Part shown: positions 54,150 through 64,000 of the stretch, piece by piece
Layout: every line of letters starts with the position of its first letter
How positions within the stretch are numbered: position 1 is the stretch's first letter
Source of the DNA: Legionella waltersii
GTDB taxonomy: Bacteria > Pseudomonadota > Gammaproteobacteria > Legionellales > Legionellaceae
Assembly: GCF_001468085.1 (NCBI RefSeq)
Contig: NZ_LNZB01000015.1
Span: forward strand, 69,384 to 133,383
Direction: 5' to 3'
Length of the DNA stretch: 64,000 nucleotides
Made by a program: the position numbers and the translations under genes
Notes under the pieces: generated by a model
Told to the model about the DNA's origin: nothing
What the model saw: only the letters and a program-made list of their open reading frames with translations
The model's database searches: none

Positions 54150-55237
54150 TAACCATTTTCCTTTGCAAATTCAGACATAAACTCTAATAATGCATCCACT
54201 CCAGACATAGGCATAGCATTATATAAGCTGGCCCTAAGCCCACCTACCATTCTATGTCCTTTAAGAGCACATAAGCCACGCTCTTTAGCTAAAGTCAAAA
54301 ATTTATCCTCTACCTGAGTATTTTCAATAGAAAAACACACATTCATAATTGATCGAGCTTCTGGTGATACCTTCGTTGAATAAAACTCTGTAGAGTCAAG
54401 AAACTGATATAATTTTGCTGCTTTTAAGCAATTCTGCCGAAATAGAGGCTCGATTCCGCCCTGCTTTTTAATCCAGTCAAACATTTTAGCGGCTACATAG
54501 CAATTAAAGACAGGAGGTGTAGCATACAAAGAGTGGTTTTTAACATGTATTTTATAATTAAGCATCGTTGGTATAGGTAACTCCTCTGACTTACCCAGCA
54601 AATCATCACGCACAATCGCTACAGTTAATCCAGCATTAGCAATATTCTTTTGAGCGCCAGCAAAGATTAGCCCATATTGTTTTACATCTATTGGCTCACT
54701 CAGTAAACAAGAGGTCATGTCAGCAATTAATGGAGTGTTGCCAGTTTTAGGTACATAAGGAAAGCGAACACCATTTATTGTTTCATTCGGAGTGTAATAA
54801 ACATAGGCTGTATTGGTCTCAAGCTGCCAATATTCATCATTAGGTATAGTCGTGTAGTTGGTATCATTCTCATTTGCCAAACAATAAGCGTTCTTTAATA
54901 GAGTAGCCTCTTGATACGCAATTTGTGACCAAATACCCGTAATTAAGTACGCAGCTTGTTCATTTCCTAGTATAAAATTCAAGGGAACCATACTAAATTG
55001 TGTTCTTGCTGCACCACCTAGGAATAATACGTGATAATTATTAGGAATTTTTAGAAGTGATCGTAGAGAAACTTCCGCATGCTTTAAAAGATCTGTGAAT
55101 TCTATGGTTCTATGTCCAATTTCTAATATGGACATTCCTGTGCTTTGCCAATCTAACAGCTCCTCCTGAATCTCTTTGAGAAGAGACTCAGGAAGCATGG
55201 CTGGACCTGCACCAAAGTTATATACCCTGGTTGTCAT
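54149..55237 (-). CDS. serC: Phosphoserine aminotransferase
   Basis: 362 residues from the ATG at 55237, which gives the family start [12 protein letters not shown]; the frame is open 19 codons further inside gyrA. The PLP Lys is in [14 protein letters not shown], and the C-terminus has [17 protein letters not shown]. It makes phosphoserine and also serves pyridoxine synthesis. The start lies about 20 bases inside the 3' end of gyrA, so the two genes are coupled. Confidence 0.96.
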   Translation of the reverse strand: MTTRVYNFGAGPAMLPESLLKEIQEELLDWQSTGMSILEIGHRTIEFTDLLKHAEVSLRSLLKIPNNYHVLFLGGAARTQFSMVPLNFILGNEQAAYLITGIWSQIAYQEATLLKNAYCLANENDTNYTTIPNDEYWQLETNTAYVYYTPNETINGVRFPYVPKTGNTPLIADMTSCLLSEPIDVKQYGLIFAGAQKNIANAGLTVAIVRDDLLGKSEELPIPTMLNYKIHVKNHSLYATPPVFNCYVAAKMFDWIKKQGGIEPLFRQNCLKAAKLYQFLDSTEFYSTKVSPEARSIMNVCFSIENTQVEDKFLTLAKERGLCALKGHRMVGGLRASLYNAMPMSGVDALLEFMSEFAKENG

Positions 55238-57821
55238 TGCTTTGTTCTTCAACATCAGAAGAGTCTTCGTCATACCCATTAGGATCTTCATCAATCTCTT
55301 CTATTTTTTGCATTCCTACAACTTTTTCTCCCTGACTTACATTAATTAAACGAACCCCTTGAGTGTTTCTGCCAATGATTGAAAGCTCACTTACTTTGAA
55401 ACGGACTAAAGTTCCTTGATCAGTGATTAACATGGCTTCATCTGTTTCATTCACTTGTAATGAACGTACTACTTTCCCATTTCGTTCACTGACTTGGATT
55501 GAAATAACACCTTGTCCTCCACGTCCGGAAACACGATACTCTTCCACATGTGTACGCTTACCATAGCCATTTTCAGTAGCCGTCAAAATTGCTCCACCAT
55601 TTGGATCAACCACCACCAAAGATTTAACCGCTTGATCGTTTTCTATGCGTATACCTCGAACTCCTCGAGCTGTTCTGCCCATAGGTCTGACTTTACCCTC
55701 TTCGAAACGTATCACTTTTCCAGCATCAGTGAACAACATGATGTCCCTTGTGCCGTCTGTAATACCTACCCCAACCAAACTATCATTCTCATCTAAATCA
55801 ACTGCAATAATACCTGTGGAACGGGGTCTACTAAAGGCGTTCAAGGGCACTTTTTTCACAGTTCCAAACTTGGTTGCCATAAATACATAGAAGCCATCCG
55901 TGTATTCACGCACTGGAAGCATGGCATTAATTTCTTCATTTTCAGCCAAGGGCAAGATATTGATAATCGGTCTGCCTCGTGCCGTTCTGCTGGCTAAAGG
56001 CAATTGATAAGCTTTAAGCCAATATAGTTTTCCATGATTTGAAAAGCACAATAAAGTGTCGTGAGTACTTGCGATAACTAATTTTTCAACAAAGTCCTCT
56101 TCTTTCACATTCATCGCTGATTTACCCTTACCACCACGTCGTTGTGCTTGATAGGCGCTTATGGGTTGGTATTTAACATAACCTTGATGCGATAAGGTCA
56201 CTACCACATCCTCTTCAGTGATCAAATCTTCAATGGTTAAATCTTCTTGTGAGGCAGTAATTTCTGTACGACGGTCATCACCAAATTGAGATTTTATTTC
56301 AAGAAGTTCTTCGCGGATAACTTGCATTAAGCGCTCAGGAGAAGCAAGTATTTCCAAAAGCTCTTTAATCAAATTCAGTAACTCTTCAAATTCGCTAATG
56401 ATTTTATCTTGCTCTAAGGCCGTTAAACGGTGCAATCGTAGTTCAAGTATTGCCTGAGCTTGATCGGCTGATAATCGATATCCATCGTTTTGTAGGCCAA
56501 ATTCTTCGCCTAAATCATCAGGACGCGATGCGTTAGATCCTGATTTTTCCAACATCGCCTTTACTAATCCAGGCTGCCAGGCTCTAGCTAGCAAGGCTTC
56601 TTTAGCGTCTTGAGGAGTCGGAGATTGTTTAATTAAAGCAATCATTTCATCAATGTTAGCTAGAGCAATGCCCAGGCCTTCTAATAAATGTGCTCGACTT
56701 CTCGCCTTCTTGAGCTCAAAAATGGTACGGCGCGTGACTACTTCACGACGATGCTTAATAAAGTACTCGAGAATTTGCTTTAAATTTAATGTTCGAGGTT
56801 GGCCATCAACCAATGCAACCATATTAATACCAAATACTGACTGCATTTGAGTATGGGCATAGAGATTATTAAGGACAACATCTGGCATTTCATTGCGTTT
56901 AAGCTCAATAACCACACGCATCCCTTGCTTATCGGATTCATCACGTAACCCAGAGATACCTTCTATCTTCTTATCTCGAACCAATTCTGCAATACGCTCA
57001 ATTAATCGCGCTTTATTCACCTGATAAGGTAATTCATTAATGATGATTGCCTGACGTCCAGAACTTTCCTCTGTTTCAATGTCTGTCCGAGCACGAATAA
57101 CTACTCGGCCTTTACCTGTGCGGTACCCTTCAATGATTCCTGCACGTCCATTGATTAAGGCAGCAGTTGGAAAATCAGGGCCAGGAATAATTTCCATTAT
57201 CTCATCAAGACTAGTATCCGGGTTGTCAACCAAAGCCACGCAAGCATTAATTACTTCAGTAAGGTTATGCGGAGGAATATTTGTAGCCATACCAACAGCA
57301 ATACCTGAAGAGCCATTGACTAATAAATTAGGAACTCGGGAAGGTAATACAACAGGAGCGAACTCGGTTTCATCATAGTTTGGACTAAAGTCGACTGTTT
57401 CTTTCTCTAAATCTGCCAGCAAAGCATGAGCAACTTTGGACATTCTCACTTCAGTGTAACGCATTGCTGCAGGTGCATCACCATCAACAGAACCAAAGTT
57501 ACCCTGTCCATCGACCAACATGTAACGCATCGAAAACGGTTGAGCCATTCGGACTATCGTGTCATAAACAGCGGTGTCACCATGCGGATGGTATTTACCA
57601 ATGACATCCCCGACGACACGAGCTGATTTTTTGTACGGTTTATTCCAGTCATTGCCTAGCTCACTCATCGCAAACAAAACTCGCCTGTGAACCGGCTTTA
57701 AGCCATCACGAACATCTGGCAAGGCTCTGCCCACAATTACGCTCATTGCGTAATCCAAATAGGATTGCTTTAATTCGTCTTCAATATTTACAGGTAAGAC
57801 TTCTTTAGCTAAATAAACCAT
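55218..57821 (-). CDS. gyrA: DNA gyrase subunit A
   Basis: 867 residues. The catalytic Tyr is in [11 protein letters not shown] and the quinolone-resistance region reads [19 protein letters not shown], with Thr at the position of E. coli Ser83. The GyrA-box is QRRGGKG and six C-terminal beta-propeller blades follow, with an acidic tail. Thr at this position is, as far as I recall, the wild-type state in Legionella. Confidence 0.98.
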   Translation of the reverse strand: MVYLAKEVLPVNIEDELKQSYLDYAMSVIVGRALPDVRDGLKPVHRRVLFAMSELGNDWNKPYKKSARVVGDVIGKYHPHGDTAVYDTIVRMAQPFSMRYMLVDGQGNFGSVDGDAPAAMRYTEVRMSKVAHALLADLEKETVDFSPNYDETEFAPVVLPSRVPNLLVNGSSGIAVGMATNIPPHNLTEVINACVALVDNPDTSLDEIMEIIPGPDFPTAALINGRAGIIEGYRTGKGRVVIRARTDIETEESSGRQAIIINELPYQVNKARLIERIAELVRDKKIEGISGLRDESDKQGMRVVIELKRNEMPDVVLNNLYAHTQMQSVFGINMVALVDGQPRTLNLKQILEYFIKHRREVVTRRTIFELKKARSRAHLLEGLGIALANIDEMIALIKQSPTPQDAKEALLARAWQPGLVKAMLEKSGSNASRPDDLGEEFGLQNDGYRLSADQAQAILELRLHRLTALEQDKIISEFEELLNLIKELLEILASPERLMQVIREELLEIKSQFGDDRRTEITASQEDLTIEDLITEEDVVVTLSHQGYVKYQPISAYQAQRRGGKGKSAMNVKEEDFVEKLVIASTHDTLLCFSNHGKLYWLKAYQLPLASRTARGRPIINILPLAENEEINAMLPVREYTDGFYVFMATKFGTVKKVPLNAFSRPRSTGIIAVDLDENDSLVGVGITDGTRDIMLFTDAGKVIRFEEGKVRPMGRTARGVRGIRIENDQAVKSLVVVDPNGGAILTATENGYGKRTHVEEYRVSGRGGQGVISIQVSERNGKVVRSLQVNETDEAMLITDQGTLVRFKVSELSIIGRNTQGVRLINVSQGEKVVGMQKIEEIDEDPNGYDEDSSDVEEQSNDNQGI

Positions 57822-57965
57822 AATTTGGATGATTCCTTAGACAATAATGGAGTAACAAATTGAAACTGAAAGGATATCATATTGGCGCTATTATTTAAAC
57901 TTTGTTCTTACAAAACAGGACTAAATACACGCACACTCCTCCTGCTTATCACGCTATAACAAGCC

Positions 57966-58829
57966 CTAAATATGTTTAATTTTGTCTAAAGACTTGCTAA
58001 TCAACGTTTCTAAGCACGATGTCACATCAGAGACAAAGGTGCCTTGCTGGCGGTTCGCTAAGACTACACTTAATGATAAGCAACGATGACCTAGCATTTC
58101 TCCTAAGGCATAGATTGCAGCGGTTTCCATCTCTAAGTTGACCACAGAGTAGTCATGTATTCGAAATGTGGCAAGTTGAGCGATGAACTCTGGATATCGT
58201 AAAGGTAACCGCACATGCCGTCCTTGTGGGCCATAAAAACCACCACAAGTAGCAGTAATCCCTACTTGTCCCAAAGAACTAAACTCTTGAATCAAATCAG
58301 GTGAAGACTCGACAAAATAGAATGGTCCACTCCCACCCTGCAAATGGCGCTTTAATTGATTTTTAAATTCGTTAAGGGCCGGTTTTGCAGTGTACTGGTA
58401 ATAATCCAATAAACCATCAAATCCAATTGCATAACGGCTAATAACAATGTCACCAGGTTTGCAATCAGTGATTAGCCCTCCTGTTGTCCCTAAACGAATA
58501 ATCGAAAGTTGCTTTTTATTTGGCAAAATCTGTCGGGTGTTTAGATTAACATTTGCCAGGGCATCCAATTCGTTCATTACAATATCAATATTAGGAATGC
58601 CTATTCCTGTTGACAATACTGTTAAACGCTTATTTCCCATTCTCCCTGTGTGAGTAATGAACTCTCTATGAGAGCGAACAATTTCAATAGAATCAAAATA
58701 CTGACTCACTTGGCTGACCCGACCGGGATCGCCAACAGTAATGATAATATCTGCGATTTCTTCGGGTCTTAAATCAAGGTGGTAAACAGCTCCTCGTGGA
58801 TTAATAGGTAATTCCGCAGGACTAATCAT
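57966..58829 (-). CDS. Uridine phosphorylase-like nucleoside phosphorylase
   Basis: 287 residues of the PNP/UDP family I. The phosphate site is ITVGDPGRVSQVSQYF, LGTTGGLITDCKPGDIVIS is conserved, and VVNLEMETAAIYALGEMLGH holds the ribose-binding Met-Glu. It is longer than E. coli Udp (253) with an insert near 160-175. It probably cleaves uridine to uracil and ribose-1-phosphate, complementing cdd-PNP-deoC near 32 kb. Solitary gene. Confidence 0.8.
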   Translation of the reverse strand: MISPAELPINPRGAVYHLDLRPEEIADIIITVGDPGRVSQVSQYFDSIEIVRSHREFITHTGRMGNKRLTVLSTGIGIPNIDIVMNELDALANVNLNTRQILPNKKQLSIIRLGTTGGLITDCKPGDIVISRYAIGFDGLLDYYQYTAKPALNEFKNQLKRHLQGGSGPFYFVESSPDLIQEFSSLGQVGITATCGGFYGPQGRHVRLPLRYPEFIAQLATFRIHDYSVVNLEMETAAIYALGEMLGHRCLSLSVVLANRQQGTFVSDVTSCLETLISKSLDKIKHI

Positions 58830-58956
58830 TTTTTTCTGTTATTCCTCTCGATTATAATTAATAATATATACTTAAAATGTAAATTAAAATTAGGCATGTT
58901 GAAAAACATGGGCCATAATTACAACAGCAATTTGTATGGATACTATTACGTTTAAT

Positions 58957-58985
58957 TTGACTGGATGATGTCATTTTTATATAGT
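58957..58985 (+). promoter_or_regulatory. gltA promoter
   Basis: TTGACT (58957-58962) and TATAGT (58980-58985) are 17 bp apart, giving a near-consensus sigma-70 promoter about 50 bp before gltA. AGGAG sits close before the gene start. Confidence 0.6.
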
Positions 58986-59040
58986 TCGGCGCACTAATGC
59001 AAGTAGATGTGCTCACAGCATAAAAAGAACAGGAGAAGCA

Positions 59041-60312
59041 ATGACTCAAAAGACAGCTAAACTCAGCATCAATGGGCAAGATGAACTTGATTTACCTATC
59101 TATACTCCAACCTTAGGTAACGATGTAATTGACATTACCCAGCTTGGTGCTCATGGTGTCTTTACTTTTGATCAAGGGTTCTTATCTACTGCTTCCTGTG
59201 AATCAAAAATTACTTATATTGACGGAGATAATGGGATACTTCTTTATAGAGGCTATCCAATTGAACAATTGGCTGAGAAAAAGGACTTTCTAGACGTTAG
59301 CTACCTTTTGCTTAATGGGGAATTACCGAATGTTGAAGAAAAGAAAACGTTTGTTAGCTTAATCAATAACCATACAATGGTTCATCAACAAATGTATCAA
59401 TTTCTAAATGGTTTCAGAAGAGACGCTCATCCAATGGCTATTATGGTGGGGATTGTTGGAGCACTCTCTGCTTTCTACCATGAATCCATGGACATCAATA
59501 ATGCACAAGATCGTTTTATTTCGGCAATCAGAATTATCGCTAAAATGCCTACTTTAGCAGCAATGAGCTATAAATACTCTGTAGGTATGCCTTACATGTA
59601 TCCTAAAAATAAAATGAGCTACGCAGAAAACTTCTTACATATGATGTTTGCAGTGCCTTCTGAAGAATCTACCCCTGATCCTGTCCTTGTTAGGGCTATG
59701 GATACCATTTTTATTCTTCATGCTGATCATGAACAAAATGCGTCAACATCGACTGTGAGACTCGCTGGTTCAACAGGAGCTAACCCATTCGCTTGTATTT
59801 CAGCAGGTATAGGCGCACTTTGGGGACCAGCTCATGGCGGTGCCAATGAAGCTTGTTTGAATATGCTCAAAGAAATTGGAGATGTTAGCCGAATTGGGGA
59901 ATACATCAAAAGAGCTAAAGATAAAAATGATCCATTCAGACTCATGGGATTCGGTCATCGTGTGTACAAAAGCTATGATCCCAGAGCCAAGGTTATGCGA
60001 AAAACTTGCTATGATGTGCTCGAAGCAGTTGGAGCAAAAGACGAGCCATTGTTTAAATTAGCGATGGAGCTCGAAAGAATTGCTCTAGAAGACGATTATT
60101 TCATTGAGAAAAAACTCTATCCCAACGTTGACTTCTATTCAGGACTAACACTAAGCGCAATCGGTATTCCAACAAACATGTTTACTGTCGTTTTTGCTTT
60201 AGCAAGAACAGTAGGTTGGATGAGTCATTGGATGGAAATGGTAGCTAGTAAGTCTAGAATTGGTAGACCACGCCAATTATACACTGGCGAGAAAATTCGT
60301 GACGTAAAATAA
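59041..60312 (+). CDS. gltA: Citrate synthase (type II)
   Basis: 423 residues. Catalytic segments are [15 protein letters not shown] and the [18 protein letters not shown] signature with its His, and the late Asp lies in PNVDFYSGL. The N-terminal domain of about 50 residues, beginning [17 protein letters not shown], is that of NADH-sensitive hexameric enzymes. Entry point of the TCA cycle, which is central in an amino-acid-fed bacterium. Single gene ended by a hairpin. Confidence 0.97.
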   Translation: MTQKTAKLSINGQDELDLPIYTPTLGNDVIDITQLGAHGVFTFDQGFLSTASCESKITYIDGDNGILLYRGYPIEQLAEKKDFLDVSYLLLNGELPNVEEKKTFVSLINNHTMVHQQMYQFLNGFRRDAHPMAIMVGIVGALSAFYHESMDINNAQDRFISAIRIIAKMPTLAAMSYKYSVGMPYMYPKNKMSYAENFLHMMFAVPSEESTPDPVLVRAMDTIFILHADHEQNASTSTVRLAGSTGANPFACISAGIGALWGPAHGGANEACLNMLKEIGDVSRIGEYIKRAKDKNDPFRLMGFGHRVYKSYDPRAKVMRKTCYDVLEAVGAKDEPLFKLAMELERIALEDDYFIEKKLYPNVDFYSGLTLSAIGIPTNMFTVVFALARTVGWMSHWMEMVASKSRIGRPRQLYTGEKIRDVK

Positions 60313-60325
60313 ATGTATCTCCATG

Positions 60326-60364
60326 TATAACCTTGATAGAGATATTGCCTCAATCAAGGTTATA
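60326..60364. terminator. Bidirectional terminator between gltA and glpK
   Basis: TATAACCTTGAT (60326-60337) pairs perfectly with ATCAAGGTTATA (60353-60364) around a 15-nt loop between the convergent gltA and glpK genes. Confidence 0.7.
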
Positions 60365-60377
60365 TTCAATGCATTAG

Positions 60378-61850
60378 TTATTTCCCACTTTTAACCATAT
60401 CCAAAGCTCTGATCCACCCATGATAATCAAGCTCAATGCGTTTTTTATCCATGCTAGGCTCAAATTCCTTCTCAAGCTCCCATATCTTGCTTAATGAAAC
60501 CAGCGAATCAAATACCCCATAGCCAATTGCTGCTAATACAGCAGCACCTCGCGCTGTTGTCTCAATATCCTTAGGCCTCTGAATGATCAATTGACACTGA
60601 TCCGCTAAAAATTGTAAAAACCATTGATTAACAGCCATTCCCCCATCAACCCTCATTAGAGATAAGTCAGTGTTGAATTCTTCACGCATACAAGACAAAA
60701 TTTCTCGTGTCTGATAGCACACACCCTCTAAAGTGGCTCTTGCAAAATGTGCTGGAGTAGTGGAGCGAGACAAACCTAGTATGCATGCGCCTGCTAACGT
60801 TAGCCAATGAGGAGCACCTAAACCCGTAAAGGATGAAACCAAATAAACACCGTCATTACTCGTTAAACTTTTAGCCAATGTTTCCGTATCAGAAGCGTTG
60901 GCTATCAATTTCATCTCGTCACGAAGCCACTTAACGGTAGTACCAGCATGATAGATGCTTCCTTCAAGGCCATAAGCAATTTGATCTTTAATTTTGTAGG
61001 CTATCGTGGTTAATAGTTTATTTTTTGAAACCACTATCTGTCTTCCCGTATTTAAGAGCAGAAATCCCCCCGTACCAAAAGTGGCCTTAATCATGCCTTC
61101 CTTGAAACAACCTTGCCCGATAAGAGCCGCTTGTTGATCACCCGCAACACCTGTAATTGGGATTTCATGGCCTAAATGTTCTGAATGAATGGAGCCGAAA
61201 TCTCCATCACATGCAATAACTTCTGGTAAAATAGAGTCAGGTACCTGAAATAACTCCAATAGTTCACTATCCCAACTCTGAGAGTGAATATTTAATAGCA
61301 TGGTTCGAGAAGCATTGGTTAGATCAGTGCAATACTTTGCACCTTTTGTAAGTCTCCAGATTAGGAAAGTATCAATCGTACCCACAGCTAAGTTTCCCTT
61401 AGCGGCTAAATCCTTGGCGCGTTGATTATTCTTTAAAAACCAATTTATTTTACTGGCTGAAAAATAAGGATCAATAACCAAACCAGTTTTATGCATTATA
61501 CTCGTTGAATGAGCAGACAAAGACTGACAGTACTCTTCTGTTCTTCTGTCTTGCCAAACAATAGCAGGTGCTAAACATTCGCCAGTTGTTTTATCCCAAA
61601 TCAGAGTTGTTTCTCGCTGATTGGTGATACCGCAACATAATACTTTCTTAACGTCCACTTGAGCGATTACGTCTTTCATCGCTTGAAGTGTTTTTTGCCA
61701 AATCTCTTCAGGATCGTGTTCCACCCACCCTTTATTTGGATAATATTGAGTCAAAAGGTATTGGCTAGTTTTGATCAACTCTCCTTTGGTATTGTAGATC
61801 ATCGCTCTCGAACTACTTGTCCCTTGATCTATTGCTAATACATAGTTCAT
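60378..61850 (-). CDS. glpK: Glycerol kinase
   Basis: 490 residues of the FGGY family. AIDQGTSSSRAMIYN phosphate loop, ITNQRETTLIWDKTTGECL, GVAGDQQAALIGQGCFK and LMRVDGGMAVNQWFLQFLAD are all present. It makes glycerol-3-phosphate. It is divergent from glpD with only 60 bp between starts, suggesting shared control. No glpF or glpR is nearby. Confidence 0.96.
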   Translation of the reverse strand: MNYVLAIDQGTSSSRAMIYNTKGELIKTSQYLLTQYYPNKGWVEHDPEEIWQKTLQAMKDVIAQVDVKKVLCCGITNQRETTLIWDKTTGECLAPAIVWQDRRTEEYCQSLSAHSTSIMHKTGLVIDPYFSASKINWFLKNNQRAKDLAAKGNLAVGTIDTFLIWRLTKGAKYCTDLTNASRTMLLNIHSQSWDSELLELFQVPDSILPEVIACDGDFGSIHSEHLGHEIPITGVAGDQQAALIGQGCFKEGMIKATFGTGGFLLLNTGRQIVVSKNKLLTTIAYKIKDQIAYGLEGSIYHAGTTVKWLRDEMKLIANASDTETLAKSLTSNDGVYLVSSFTGLGAPHWLTLAGACILGLSRSTTPAHFARATLEGVCYQTREILSCMREEFNTDLSLMRVDGGMAVNQWFLQFLADQCQLIIQRPKDIETTARGAAVLAAIGYGVFDSLVSLSKIWELEKEFEPSMDKKRIELDYHGWIRALDMVKSGK

Positions 61851-63390
61851 TATTAAATTAATCCCCTCTGTACTTTTAATTCAGTGTAATCTTTTTTTGG
61901 AGATAAAAACATGGATCAGGTGTACGATATAGCAATTATTGGTGGAGGCATCAATGGGTGCGGATGTGCAGCTGATGCCGCATTAAGAGGTTTGTCCGTC
62001 ATATTGTTTGAACAGGATGATTTAGCCTCAAAAACCTCTTCCAGTAGCACAAAACTCATCCATGGGGGGCTTCGATATTTAGAGCATTATGAGTTTAAGC
62101 TAGTAAAAAAAGCCTTAGAAGAACGACATACCCTTTTAAACGTTGCTCCACATATTGTTCATGATCAATCCTTCGTCCTGCCCTATCAAAAGCATATGAG
62201 GCCCGCTTGGCTTTTACGTTTAGGTTTATTCTTTTATGATCATCTAAGCCGTTTAAATCACTTACCTAAATCGAGATCCATACGAAGAGGCATTACAAAC
62301 AATTATTTTAATCCACTAAAGGATAATTTTAATCGTGGCTTTCTGTTTTATGACGGTTCAACGGATGACTCTCGATTAACGATTCTCAATGCAATTCAAG
62401 CTAAGAATCATGGAGCTCATATCAAATCACGTGAAAAGGTAATTCAAGCAGATGTCATTGACCACATTTGGCATCTTAGTGTAAAACCACAAATCGGTGC
62501 AGGTTATACAGTCCGGGCTAAAAGTCTCATTAATGCTGCTGGCCCATGGGTGCAATCGATAGCAAAACTATCAAATACTGCAGTACATCAAGAAATTAGC
62601 TTGATCAAAGGGAGCCATATTGTAGTTCCTAAATTATATGAAGGTAAACAGGCATATTTTTTACAAAATGCCGATAATCGGGTTGTCTTTGTTATACCGT
62701 ATCATGGGTTTCATATGATAGGAACTACCGAAGTGAGATTTTATGGAGATGCAAATCACTTAGAAATTAGCCAAGAAGAAATGGATTATCTAACCGATTT
62801 GGTGAACACCTATTTTAACATAAACATTGGTAAAGAGGATATTGTCTATTCATGGAGTGGTGTACGACCTCTGATTGCTAACCAAAGTAAGGATGCGGGC
62901 GCTCTTAGTCGAGACTACGTTTATGAACTAGCACTCGAACCCGCTCCAGTGCTCACTATCTTTGGTGGAAAAATAACCACTTACCGCCAGCTCGCTGAGG
63001 AATCCATTAATAAACTTGCCCCGCTCTTTTCCAACATGAAGCCATGTTTAACCAAACACACCCCTCTTCCAGGAGCTACCTATCTTGACATGACTTTTAC
63101 AACCTACATGGCTTATGCAAAGAATAAATACCACTGGCTAAACCCAGAGCTATTAAATAGATATTTGAACAGTTATGGTTGTTATACTGAGGTTTTTTTA
63201 TCCCAATGCAATAGCGAAAAAGACATGGGCAAAAAATACGGTGATTCCTTGTACCAGGTAGAGGTTGATTACCTAGTTCTAGAGGAATGGGCAGTTGAAG
63301 CCAATGACGTATTATTTCGTAGAACTAAACTTGGATTGACCATGGACGACACCAGCAAAAAAGAACTGGCAGAGTATCTAAAGTCCAGAT

Positions 63391-64000
<610 letters not shown>

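Noticed and set aside
58859-59079. Minus-strand 73-codon frame upstream of gltA
   Set aside because: It overlaps the gltA promoter and start and has a Cys/Ser-rich composition with no ribosome site.

Overview
The window reads as chromosome of a Legionella species other than L. pneumophila. Three things point there. The base composition is AT-rich. The gene order gyrA-serC-aroA-cmk-rpsA-lapA-lapB-DegT aminotransferase-pyrF-patatin (VpdC-like)-holD-like-fimT-ubiC-ubiA, with cpxR-cpxA further along, matches the L. pneumophila arrangement as I remember it. Several proteins also look like Dot/Icm effectors: a Cys/His protease-like protein, a coiled-coil membrane protein with an acidic tail, and a patatin phospholipase. 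No database search was run; names rest on motifs, lengths and context.

Layout. 0-5 kb is accessory: two effector-like genes flank ubiG, with a short inverted-repeat element (2140-2410) and a large palindromic element containing five 78-bp tandem units (4280-4817). 4.9-6.7 kb holds umuDC with a perfect dyad over its promoter. 6.8-12.7 kb is an arginine succinyltransferase (AST) cluster: M20 amidohydrolase, astA, astD, astB and a spermidine-synthase-like gene. 12.7-16.7 kb carries a cytochrome c and a choline-to-betaine cluster (EamA transporter, betB, betA). 17-20 kb is rpsB-tsf-pyrH-frr with a predicted attenuator. 21-26 kb is trpH-yciO-trpS-scpA-scpB-rluB. 26-30.5 kb is phoH-ybeY-corC-cpxR-cpxA.

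30.5-41 kb looks like a variable segment inside conserved synteny. It holds a membrane protein of unknown function, a nucleoside salvage operon (cdd, purine nucleoside phosphorylase, deoC), an AprD/AprE-type type I secretion pair divergent from an RTX/alanine-rich surface protein, an MFS exporter and an SDR oxidoreductase. 41-58 kb is mostly core: a lipoprotein, ubiA, ubiC, fimT, holD-like, the VpdC-like patatin, a 58-codon small gene, pyrF, an aminotransferase, lapB, lapA, rpsA, cmk, aroA, serC and gyrA. 58-64 kb has a uridine-phosphorylase-like gene, gltA, divergent glpK/glpD, a thioredoxin and the 3' part of adk.

The catabolic genes fit an organism that lives on host amino acids, nucleosides and glycerol (arginine to glutamate, nucleosides to pentose phosphates, glycerol to DHAP, choline to betaine). 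The most unusual item is the RTX-type secreted protein, whose beta-sandwich domain appears to be split by a roughly 365-residue alanine-rich, coiled-coil-like insert beside its own secretion pair. No tRNA, rRNA or CRISPR was recognised.
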